Source: Fibrobacteria bacterium (GTDB lineage: Bacteria; Fibrobacterota; Fibrobacteria; UBA11236). Taken from it: a stretch of DNA of 64,000 bases. The notes beneath the pieces are model-generated. The model saw only the letters and a program-made list of their open reading frames with translations, searched no databases and was not told where the DNA came from. The stretch lies in the NCBI GenBank assembly GCA_017881725.1, contig JADGQO010000135.1, forward strand, positions 1 through 64,000, in the 5' to 3' direction. Numbering within the stretch: the first letter of the stretch is position 1; every line of letters starts with the position of its first letter. This document shows, one piece after another, positions 40,159 through 48,397 of this stretch. The position numbers were made by a program, and so were the translations under genes.

Positions 40159-40430
40159 CAAACCCAGATTCATGATCCGAGCTAGATAAGCCCATTTTTG
40201 CTTAAATTTGGAAAAATTTAACGGTTTGCCCTTTTGGGTGGAGCCGTTAAATCCCTCGTAATACACGCTGATACACCCCAGGTGCGGACACGTGTGCGGA
40301 CACTTCGAAACATCAACCGGGTGCCTTGGGCAGGTGCAAGGTTGAGTAAAAGGCCCCCCATTTCCTATGAGGGTACACTTAGGATTTTGCCAGTACATGA
40401 AGATCTCGCACGGCAGCGATAAAAGTTAAG
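40154..40430 (+). repeat. ~270 bp imperfect direct repeat, copy 1
   Basis: aaggacaa(a/t)cccagattca(t/a)gatccgagctagataagcccatttttgcttaaatttggaaaaa... shared with 46243..46503. Confidence 0.92.
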
Positions 40431-40476
40431 GGCTCCTAACCCAAAGGTCTCAGGTTCAAATCCTGACCCCGCTACC
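40430..40476 (+). pseudogene. tRNA-Arg(CCT) 3' half (anticodon loop to CCA); 5' half absent
   Basis: GGGCTCCTAACCCAAAGGTCTCAGGTTCAAATCCTGACCCCGCTACCA; no matching 5' half upstream. Confidence 0.7.
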
Positions 40477-40479
40477 AGA

Positions 40480-40696
40480 GGCGCAGCGGGGATCTTTTGC
40501 GCGATAAAGATAGGCTCCGCCCCGTCCGGTTGCCCCTCCTGAATCGACTAAGGGTCTGTAATGAAATAACTTGACTATTTATGATGTAAAAAAGCTCCGC
40601 TGTTACTGATTTGGATGAAACCATAATCAAGTTATTTCGTGACGAGCTCTAATTTCCAGAGACACACGGCATCTCCGGCAATATCAAGGGTTTAAA
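40480..40696 (+). repeat. ~115 bp repeat, copy A, interrupted by a MITE
   Basis: cgcagcggggatcttttgcgcgata...gaatcgacta | MITE | aatttccagagacacacggcatctccggcaatatcaagggtttaaa matches 42838..42952. Confidence 0.88.
40552..40649. mobile_element. 98 bp MITE-like element with TIRs and TAA target duplication
   Basis: GGGTCTGTAATGAAATAACTTGA ... revcomp GAGCTCGTCACGAAATAACTTGA; flanked by TAA/TAA; empty site visible in copy B. Confidence 0.8.
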
Positions 40697-40726
40697 GTGG
40701 AACTTATAAAGCCCAGAGCATTGCCT

Positions 40727-41419
40727 TTAGGCGGTCGTCGTGGTCGTATCCGTTGTACCGGACGTTGCCGTGGGTGTCGGATTCAACAACGGATCCATGC
40801 TCGCATCGTACACGATCACGGGGTTGCTTTCCGATGGGACCGTGTCGGTCGTCGTGGTCGTACTCGTGGATCCGGCGGCATCCGTGGCTCCGCTTGTGGT
40901 AGTTGGTTCGCTTGTTGTAGTCGTTGTGCTGCTTGTACCAGTGGTCGACGATTGCGGTACAAGGGAATAGCCTGAGAGTTTAGGCATGGCTGGGTCAGTT
41001 TCCCCGCCCGTAGATGTCTGCGGTGCGTTTGCCGCCGCTTGCGCGCCCACCGCCGCGGCGGAACTGGCTGCCGAAGGTGCCTGTGTCGGTATCGGATTCA
41101 GGTAGTCCTTTTGTGAGTTGTCTATTCCAAGTGAAATGTCGGCCAGTTCAAAGGCTGTACGACTGCCGCTCAGATAACCCATGCTTTGCCTACCGATTGC
41201 CGTGTACAAGTCGGAGTTTACGCCGAACCCAAAGCCAGAAGTCTGCTGCAGGGAAGAAATCAGCATGGTGTCGACTGAAGTTTGCGCTTGGATATTCGGC
41301 GCCAACCCCGGAATGCCCTGTGAGGCTGCGGAGCCCGAAGCGGGGCCCGCGGCCGGATTTGATGTGTCGTTTGAATAAGAAGGCGGCAAGGACGGAAACC
41401 CAAAACTTGATATGCTCAT
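40727..41419 (-). CDS. Ser/Thr/Ala-rich low-complexity hypothetical protein
   Basis: Long ORF with TTTTTTSEPTTTSGATDAAGSTSTTTTTD tracts. Confidence 0.5.
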   Translation of the reverse strand: MSISSFGFPSLPPSYSNDTSNPAAGPASGSAASQGIPGLAPNIQAQTSVDTMLISSLQQTSGFGFGVNSDLYTAIGRQSMGYLSGSRTAFELADISLGIDNSQKDYLNPIPTQAPSAASSAAAVGAQAAANAPQTSTGGETDPAMPKLSGYSLVPQSSTTGTSSTTTTTSEPTTTSGATDAAGSTSTTTTTDTVPSESNPVIVYDASMDPLLNPTPTATSGTTDTTTTTA

Positions 41420-41630
41420 GATTTACCCCTTACTCACAGTTATCGGCATAAAGGGAGGGCACTTTAAGATGCACTTTAACTTTGGGGAACTTTGATGGCC
41501 AATCGGCCGATTGGATTGGAATTTGCGGCTCGGCGGCCGAAGAAAAAAGCTAAGGCATTGCCTTGCCGTTGAGAATATGGAACTTGCGCAGCCGCCGCAA
41601 GGTCTCGGCGCTGAAGGATGTCATCGGCAC

Positions 41631-42113
41631 TCAGATGTGCCGCTTCTTGAACCGCGAGGCCTTGCGGCGCAGGCGCAAGCCGGGCTTGGTTTGGCAAACA
41701 TAGGCGACGATGCGTTCGCGCGTGTTCAACAAGGCGTCGTATACCAATTGTTCGGCCAGATTGCGGAAGTCGAATTCATCCGCGGGCAATTCGAAAATGT
41801 TTTCCACCGGCCGCGGCGGGAACAATAGGCTCAGTCCGCCGTACTCCGATTCCGATATTCCGGGGCCGATGAGTTTGGCCAGCGGATCGGTGGCGTAAAA
41901 AGTGAGCGTGCTTTCCTCTTCATGCTCCGCGTCGAAAATCATCACGACCGTGTCCGCCTGGCCGCGGGCGGGCGGGATCTCGCGGACATGGATTTCCCCC
42001 GTGGCCCAATGGCGCAGGGTCTCGCGCATGTCGATGCCGTCTTTCAAAGACGAGGTCAATTTTTCCGTGCGCGCGAAGGCTTGCACGTCGAGCTCCCGCG
42101 AGCGCCGCCGCAC
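41631..42113 (-). pseudogene. 5'-truncated gene of unknown function
   Basis: In-frame protein-like C-terminal 160 aa (RETLRHWATGEIHVREIPPARGQADTVVMIFDAEHEEESTLTFY...); N-terminus replaced by IS66-like sequence. Confidence 0.4.
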
Positions 42114-42169
42114 ATGTCGACGGGCGCGTCGCACAGATATATCGAAACCATGGACGGAAACCCGATCAT
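42113..42169 (-). mobile_element. IS66 OrfB (TnpB) N-terminal remnant
   Basis: MIGFPSMVSIYLCDAPVDM resembles the IS66 OrfB start (...VxxYLxxxPVDMRK...); preceded by overlapping stop (gaATGA). Confidence 0.4.
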
Positions 42170-42377
42170 TCTTTGGGAACCGAAATTTCCGGAAACAAGG
42201 CGGCCAAATGCTCCGGGGGCCGCAGCGGTTTCCTCCTCTTCCACGGAGCGTACACCCATCACGTCCGAGATGTGACCTCCATCTCCTCTCGCAACATCTC
42301 CAGAGCCGTGGCTGCGTCCAAGGCCCATGGCGCAACCCCTGGCAGCGGGACACGCAAACCGAGCGCCCCTTCACGGC

Positions 42378-42812
42378 CACGCCTATGCCCGCAGCGAACC
42401 CGAAAAGACCGCGCTCTACCAGGTCTTCCACCGGCACTTGCCCGGCTTCGAGAGGATGTGGACGGACTCGGATTCGGGAAACTGCCTGCCCAAGCATGTA
42501 ACCCAGGAGTTACAGCAGTTCCTCACCTGCGGCATCCTCTCGCACGGGTTCGCGCAAATGTACTGCGACGCTTGCCGCAAAAGACATCTCGTGGCCTTCA
42601 GTTGCAAAGGCCGGGGGTTTCTGCCCAAGCTGCATGGGGCGGCAGATGAACGATGGGGCGGCGAACCTGGTGGGTCATGTCCTGCCCGAACAGATTCCCA
42701 TCCGGCAATGGGTCTTGATCTTGCCATATCCTTTGCGTCACCTACTGGCATTCGACGCCCGGCATTTGGGTCAAGTGTTGCGGCTTTTCAAGGCACCATT
42801 AATATTCTGAAC
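42378..42812 (+). pseudogene. IS91-family transposase N-terminal remnant, frameshifted
   Basis: KTALYQVFHRHLPGFERMW...LPKHVTQELQQFLTCGILSHGFAQMYCDACRKRHLVAFSCKGRG, then +1 frame GFCPSCMGRQMNDGAANLVGHVLPEQIPIRQWVLILPYPLRHLLAFDARHLGQVLRLF. Confidence 0.75.
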
Positions 42813-42837
42813 GGGGCTTGCGAGCAGGGCTATTGAG

Positions 42838-42952
42838 ACGCAGCGGGGTTCTTTTGCGTGATATAGGTTGGCTCCGCCCCATCCGGTTGCCCCTCTTGAA
42901 TCGACCAATCTCCAGAGGCATACGGCATCTCCGGCAATATCAAGGGTTTAAA
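42838..42952 (+). repeat. ~115 bp repeat, copy B (no MITE)
   Basis: cgcagcggggttcttttgcgtgata...gaatcgaccaatctccagaggcatacggcatctccggcaatatcaagggtttaaa. Confidence 0.88.
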
Positions 42953-43044
42953 TTCCGGGCCTGATCGCAGGGAAAATTTCCCCGTCAAATTGACATAATA
43001 AAGGTTGTCGTTTCCCGGTCATAACCGTGAATTAATTTTGAAAA

Positions 43045-43091
43045 GCTCTACATCTTGTGAGTATGATTTGGAAATACACAATATGTAGATG
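43045..43091 (+). promoter_or_regulatory. tandem NrdR-box-like pair upstream of nrdD
   Basis: GCTCTACATCTTGTGA (43045-43060) and ACACAATATGTAGATG (43076-43091), centre-to-centre 31 bp. Confidence 0.5.
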
Positions 43092-43098
43092 TGCCCCC

Positions 43099-45129
43099 AT
43101 GGAACGTCCAAATCCAGCTCATCCCAATTCCGTGACCAAAAGGGATGGCTCCCCGGTTCCTTTCGACATTGAAAAGATCATTTCCGCCATTCAGCGCGCC
43201 GGCCTGGCCACGGGAGAATACGGTTCCGATGAGGCCCGCTTGCTGGGCGCCCAGGTGCTGAAAATCCTCTCACACAAATATGGAGGCAGGCCGCTGCCCA
43301 TAGAGGAGATCCAGGATGTGGTGGAGCATGTCCTCATCGCCGTCAACCATTTGGACACGGCCCGGGCCTACATCGTATACCGGGATTCCCGGCGCAAGCT
43401 GCGGCAGGATCGCAAGACCCTGGTGGATGTGGCGTCCTCCGTGAATGAATATCTAGACCGCCAGGATTGGCGCGTGAACGCGAACGCCAACCAGGGCTAT
43501 TCCCTGGGCGGCTTGATCCTCAACGTCTCGGGCAAGGTGATCGCCAACTATTGGCTCAACCACGTCTACCCTCCGGAGGCGGGTCTGGCGCATCGCGAGG
43601 GAGATCTGCACATCCACGATCTGGACATGCTGGCCGGGTACTGCGCGGGCTGGTCCCTGCGTGTCCTGCTGAACGAAGGGTTGAACGGCGTTGCCGGCAA
43701 GGTGGAGTCCGCTCCGGCCAAGCATATGTCCAGCGCGGTGGGGCAGATCGTCAATTTCCTGGGCACGCTGCAAAACGAATGGGCCGGCGCCCAGGCTTTC
43801 AGCTCCTTCGATACCTACCTCGCACCGTACATCCGCAACGACAAGATGACCTATGAAGAGGTCCGCCAATGTATTCAGGAGCTGATCTACAACCTCAATG
43901 TCCCGTCCCGTTGGGGAACCCAGACGCCTTTCACTAACCTGACTTTCGATTGGACCTGCCCGGGGGACTTGCGGGAACAGAAACCCGGAATCGCGGGGGA
44001 GGAGATGCCCTTCACCTACGGCGATTTGGTGGTGGAGATGGGCATGATCAATCGCGCCTATATCGAGGTGATGACGGTGGGAGACGCAAAAGGCCGGGTC
44101 TTCACCTTCCCGATTCCCACCTATAACATCACGCCCGATTTCGACTGGGACCATCCGAACGCCCAATTGCTGTTCGAGATGACGGCCAAATACGGGCTGC
44201 CCTACTTCCAGAACTTCGTCAATTCGGAACTCAAGCCGAACATGATCCGCTCCATGTGCTGCCGGCTGCAACTGGATCTGCGCGAGCTTCTCAAAAGGGG
44301 AAACGGGCTTTTCGGTTCCGCCGAGCAAACCGGTTCCTTGGGAGTCGTCACCTTGAATTGCGCCCGGCTGGGTTTTAAGTATGCCGGGAATGAGGCGGCT
44401 CTGTTGGCTCAAACCGACGACCTCCTGGAAATCGCCCGGAACAGTCTGGAGATTAAACGGAAAGTCATCCAACGCCACATGGATGCGGGCTTGTTCCCAT
44501 ATACCAAACGCTATCTGGGAACCCTCAAGAATCATTTTTCGACAATCGGCGTGAATGGCATTAATGAGATGATCCGGAATTTCACCGGGAACGAACACGA
44601 CATCACCACGCTCTGGGGCCATGATTTTGCCGTCCGATTCCTGGACCATGTGCGCGCCCGTATCCTGTCCTATCAAAATCAGACCGGGAGCATGTTCAAT
44701 CTGGAGGCCACCCCGGCCGAAGGCACCACCTACCGATTCGCAAAGGAAGATCGGAAACGGTTCCCGGGCATATTGCAGGCCGGGACCGAGACCATGCCTT
44801 ATTACACCAACTCATCCCAGTTACCGGTGGGCTTTACGGACGACCCTTTCGAGGCCCTGGAAAGACAGGATGATTTGCAAAGGAAGTACACGGGCGGCAC
44901 AGTCCTCCACCTGTACATGAACGAGCGCCTGTCGGGTGCCGAGGCCTGCAAACAACTGGTGCGCAAGGCCCTTCAGCGTTTCCGGCTGCCTTATATTACG
45001 GTCACGCCGACCTTTTCCATTTGTCCCAAGCACGGCTATTTGACAGGTGAACACAAGTTCTGTCCCCATTGCGACGATGATCTATTGGAGTCGAAAAGAA
45101 AAACTCAGGTGATCGCGGAATTGATTTGA
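43099..45129 (+). CDS. nrdD: class III (anaerobic) ribonucleoside-triphosphate reductase, large body lacking the glycyl-radical C-terminus
   Basis: ATP-cone N-term (VTKRDGSPVPFDIEKI), MIRSMCCRLQLDLREL, TPTFSICPKHGYLTGEHKFCPHC; stops before the RVxGY motif. Confidence 0.93.
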   Translation: MERPNPAHPNSVTKRDGSPVPFDIEKIISAIQRAGLATGEYGSDEARLLGAQVLKILSHKYGGRPLPIEEIQDVVEHVLIAVNHLDTARAYIVYRDSRRKLRQDRKTLVDVASSVNEYLDRQDWRVNANANQGYSLGGLILNVSGKVIANYWLNHVYPPEAGLAHREGDLHIHDLDMLAGYCAGWSLRVLLNEGLNGVAGKVESAPAKHMSSAVGQIVNFLGTLQNEWAGAQAFSSFDTYLAPYIRNDKMTYEEVRQCIQELIYNLNVPSRWGTQTPFTNLTFDWTCPGDLREQKPGIAGEEMPFTYGDLVVEMGMINRAYIEVMTVGDAKGRVFTFPIPTYNITPDFDWDHPNAQLLFEMTAKYGLPYFQNFVNSELKPNMIRSMCCRLQLDLRELLKRGNGLFGSAEQTGSLGVVTLNCARLGFKYAGNEAALLAQTDDLLEIARNSLEIKRKVIQRHMDAGLFPYTKRYLGTLKNHFSTIGVNGINEMIRNFTGNEHDITTLWGHDFAVRFLDHVRARILSYQNQTGSMFNLEATPAEGTTYRFAKEDRKRFPGILQAGTETMPYYTNSSQLPVGFTDDPFEALERQDDLQRKYTGGTVLHLYMNERLSGAEACKQLVRKALQRFRLPYITVTPTFSICPKHGYLTGEHKFCPHCDDDLLESKRKTQVIAELI

Positions 45130-45164
45130 GAAGGTCGGATTGAAAACCACACAAGGAGATGCAT

Positions 45165-45347
45165 ATGGAAAAGAGCGTCATGACCCTGGAGCGGGAAGCT
45201 ATAGTTTTGAAGGATGAGGAGCGTCAGGCTTGCGAGGTTTGGACCCGGGTGATGGGATACCATCGCCCCGTGTCCTCCTTCAATATCGGCAAGCAGGGTG
45301 AGGTGAGCGAGCGGAAATATTTTCTGGAAGTCTGCCCAAAGCGGTGA
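45165..45347 (+). CDS. stand-alone glycyl-radical domain of class III RNR
   Basis: AAGGAG SD 6 nt before ATG; CEVWTRVMGYHRPVSSFNIGKQGEVSERKYF equals the NrdD glycyl-radical motif. Confidence 0.85.
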   Translation: MEKSVMTLEREAIVLKDEERQACEVWTRVMGYHRPVSSFNIGKQGEVSERKYFLEVCPKR

Positions 45348-45359
45348 TGGCGATCTGAT

Positions 45360-46052
45360 ATGCGCTTGCAGGTGGGCGGCGTGGTTCCCTTCTCTACCGT
45401 TGATTTTCCCGGCAAGTTATCGGCCGTGGTATTTTGCCAGGGATGTCCGTGGAGATGTGATTATTGTCACAACCCCCACCTACTTCCCTTTTCCGAAAGT
45501 AATGCCGACGGGTGGGGGCCGGTCAAGGATTTTCTGGAAAGGCGCCGCAGTCTTTTGGATGCGGTCGTGTTCAGCGGCGGGGAGCCGACGGCGCAAAGAG
45601 ATCTACTTCCCTGCTTGTTCGAGGCGGGGGCCATGGGCTTCAAGATTGGGCTGCATACCGGCGGAGCCAATCCCGAGCGCCTCGAAGCGGCATTGCCGTT
45701 GATTGATTGGATTGGCCTGGATATCAAGGCCCCGTTTTCCGATTACCACTGCATAACGGGAGTTGTCGGCAGTGGCAACAGGGCTCGGGCCAGCCTCGAC
45801 CTGATTCTGGAAAGCCAGGTCGCTTTCGAATGCAGGACCACCATGCATCCGCATCTTTTATCTTTCGAGGATGTTTTCCAACTGGGGGCCAGTCTTGCCG
45901 ATCTGGGGGTGCGCCACTATGCCGTGCAGGAATTCCGCGCCTCGGGCTGCGAGAAATCATCGCTCACCGGCTTAACTCGGAAAGGTCCGCCCGATGGTTG
46001 GATGGAAGAGATGAACACCTTGTTCGAAGACTTTACTTACAGGCCCGCTTAA
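45360..46052 (+). CDS. nrdG: anaerobic ribonucleoside-triphosphate reductase activating protein
   Basis: VDFPGKLSAVVFCQGCPWRCDYCHNPHL; FSGGEPTAQ. Confidence 0.92.
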   Translation: MRLQVGGVVPFSTVDFPGKLSAVVFCQGCPWRCDYCHNPHLLPFSESNADGWGPVKDFLERRRSLLDAVVFSGGEPTAQRDLLPCLFEAGAMGFKIGLHTGGANPERLEAALPLIDWIGLDIKAPFSDYHCITGVVGSGNRARASLDLILESQVAFECRTTMHPHLLSFEDVFQLGASLADLGVRHYAVQEFRASGCEKSSLTGLTRKGPPDGWMEEMNTLFEDFTYRPA

Positions 46053-46242
46053 GGGAGCCGCGGATTCATTTTGCGCCTCACTTGGTATTTCAATTCATTC
46101 AGCCCGCAAAATCGAACCGACGTATCCCCGCATTTTCTGGTGAAGGTGCTGGTTACGTCCTGGGATACCATGGCGTTCCCTCCTTGGCTGCGGCCTGTTC
46201 GCTCGCTCTTTAGCCTCGCGGGGACTTTTTCAACCCCCTAAT

Positions 46243-46503
46243 AAGGACAATCCCAGATTCAAGATCCGAGCTAGATAAGCCCATTTTTGCTTAAATTTGG
46301 AAAAACTTAACGGTCTCCCCTTTTGGGTGGAGCCGATAAATCCCTCGTAATACACGCTGATACACCCCAGGTGCGGACACTTCGGAACATCAACCGGGTG
46401 TCTTGGGCTGGCGCAGGGTTGAGTAAAAGAACCCCCATTTCCTAGGAGGGTATACATAGGATTTTGCCAGTACATGGAGCGATCACCCGTCAGCGATAGA
46501 AGT
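46243..46503 (+). repeat. ~270 bp imperfect direct repeat, copy 2
   Basis: Near-identical to 40154..40430; lacks one gtgcggacac unit. Confidence 0.92.
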
Positions 46504-46622
46504 TTAGGTCTATCTTAAATCACTTTCCTCTCCGTACCTCCCATGAAAGAATCGGAACCGGACCGGAATTTGCGATGTATGGATAAGGGCTGAAGAAGAA
46601 TAAAAGAGCGGGGGATCACTGA

Positions 46623-47954
46623 ATGCAATTGAACGACCGCTGGCCCACTTTTTTTCGTCGATTCCTCGAATTGGAATCCTCATCCGGTATTATTCTCATT
46701 GCCGCTCTGGTATCCGCTATCGCTTGGGCCAATTCACCCTGGTCGGAAACCTATTTCCACCTTCGCGATCTGCATCTGGGCTTCACCTTAGGTCATTCCG
46801 GATTCGCGTACCCGCTCCTCGATTGGATCAACGATGGATTGATGACTTTGTTCTTCTTCGTGGTCGGTTTGGAAATCAAACGAGAAATGATCGCCGGAGA
46901 ACTATCGAGTCTCACGCGCGCGGCTTTTCCCATGTTGGCGGCGTTGGGCGGAATGCTCGTACCCGCGTTGATTTACACGGCGTTCAACCATGGAACCGGC
47001 AACGCCGGCGGATGGGGAATTCCCATGGCCACGGATATCCCTTTCGCCTTGGGCGTCCTGGCCTTGTTGGGGAACCGTGTTCCGAACTCCTTAAAAGTAT
47101 TTCTCATGGCTCTGGCCATCATCGACGATTTGGGTTCGATACTCGTGATCGCGATTTTTTATTCGCATGGGATCCACTTCGAGTCATTGGCGGCAGCCGC
47201 CGGGGTATTGGCGCTTCTCATGGCTCTGGGCCGCATGGGAATTCGTCGGCCTCTCGTCTACGGGTTCCTGGGCATCATCGTTTGGTATTTCGTGGTCCGC
47301 TCAGGCGTGCACGGCACCATTGCCGGCGTGTTGGTGGCCCTCACCGTTCCCGCCACCACCCACATCCAGGAGAAATCCTTTTCGGCCTTATGCCGTTCCA
47401 TTCTCGGAAAATTCGATCAGGCCAATGATAGGGAGGACACTCCCATCCTGAACCCGGTTCGTTTGGATGCTGTCCTGGAATTGGAAGCCACCTGCGAAGC
47501 CGTCGAGCCGCCCTTGCAAAGATTGGAGGGGCGGCTGCATCCCTGGACCAGCTATTTCATTTTGCCTTTATTCGCTTTGGCAAATGCCGGCGTGCCGATT
47601 GACGGGGCCTTGCTGCATTCGCTCGGGGGCCGCGTGAGCATCGGCATCCTATTGGGCTTGGTGTTGGGGAAGCCCATCGGGATTTTCCTGGCCTGTTGGG
47701 CTGCTTTGATACTGGGCTCCCCGCCTTTAACGGGCGGCGTACGATTGAAGCATTTGCTGGGGGCCGGTATGCTGGGCGGGATTGGATTCACCATGTCGAT
47801 TTTCATTTCCGGACTGGCTTTCCAATCGCAGGATGTTTTGGCGGCGGCGAAGCTCAGTATTTTCCTGGCCTCGTTCCTGGCGGGGACGGCGGGATGGATT
47901 TTTTTACGCATGGCCTTAGGTCATGATAAGCAGGAAAGCCATGAGAAGGTATAA
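46623..47954 (+). CDS. nhaA: Na+/H+ antiporter NhaA
   Basis: FLELESSSGIILIAALVSAIAWANSPW; MATDIPFALGVLALLGNRVP; AIIDDLGSILVIAIFYS. Confidence 0.96.
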   Translation: MQLNDRWPTFFRRFLELESSSGIILIAALVSAIAWANSPWSETYFHLRDLHLGFTLGHSGFAYPLLDWINDGLMTLFFFVVGLEIKREMIAGELSSLTRAAFPMLAALGGMLVPALIYTAFNHGTGNAGGWGIPMATDIPFALGVLALLGNRVPNSLKVFLMALAIIDDLGSILVIAIFYSHGIHFESLAAAAGVLALLMALGRMGIRRPLVYGFLGIIVWYFVVRSGVHGTIAGVLVALTVPATTHIQEKSFSALCRSILGKFDQANDREDTPILNPVRLDAVLELEATCEAVEPPLQRLEGRLHPWTSYFILPLFALANAGVPIDGALLHSLGGRVSIGILLGLVLGKPIGIFLACWAALILGSPPLTGGVRLKHLLGAGMLGGIGFTMSIFISGLAFQSQDVLAAAKLSIFLASFLAGTAGWIFLRMALGHDKQESHEKV

Positions 47955-48397
47955 GGATGCAACGGATCATCCGTAAAACGAGGTTGATGCGCTGGGGGAC
48001 GGGTTTACTCTGGGTGTGCCTGGATGCGGTCGGCGGTCACTCGCGCGTTCTCATTCATGTGGCTTTAGATCATTTTTCTATTTGAAAATTCAAGTTCAAG
48101 CCGAAGGACAATACCGTCTATCTTTTCCGTTCCTAAGAGGGCATGAGTGAAGCGTTTTAACCCGTAGGCAATCCGGCCTTTCCTTTGCATTCGGTTTCTG
48201 TTACTGCTCCGAACCGGTTATCTGGCTGCACCTTGGAAGGGAGCCCTCTTATTTTACAAACCCGATCATTGGAAATCTTTTTTGCAGGCGATTTGGAAAA
48301 AATGAGGATGCCTGGCGAAAGGCATGATCAATGATCGAATGTGTTTGCGGCCCATTTTTGCTATTGCCAATGGCGGCACCAGACCCGCGTTTTGAAA

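Noticed and set aside
40120-40398. 92-aa minus ORF spanning repeat 1 and the tRNA fragment
   Set aside because: Ends by translating the tRNA (LPRRRSRVRVS), typical of spurious ORFs over tRNA/att regions; copy 2 gives a different end
43453-44676. 407-aa minus-strand ORF opposite nrdD
   Set aside because: Antisense shadow of a conserved gene in high-GC DNA
45099-45170. NrdD split as a simple frameshift artefact
   Set aside because: Frame of the small ORF contains a stop (tga at ~45138) between the two parts and the small ORF has its own SD and ATG, so at least two independent errors would be needed
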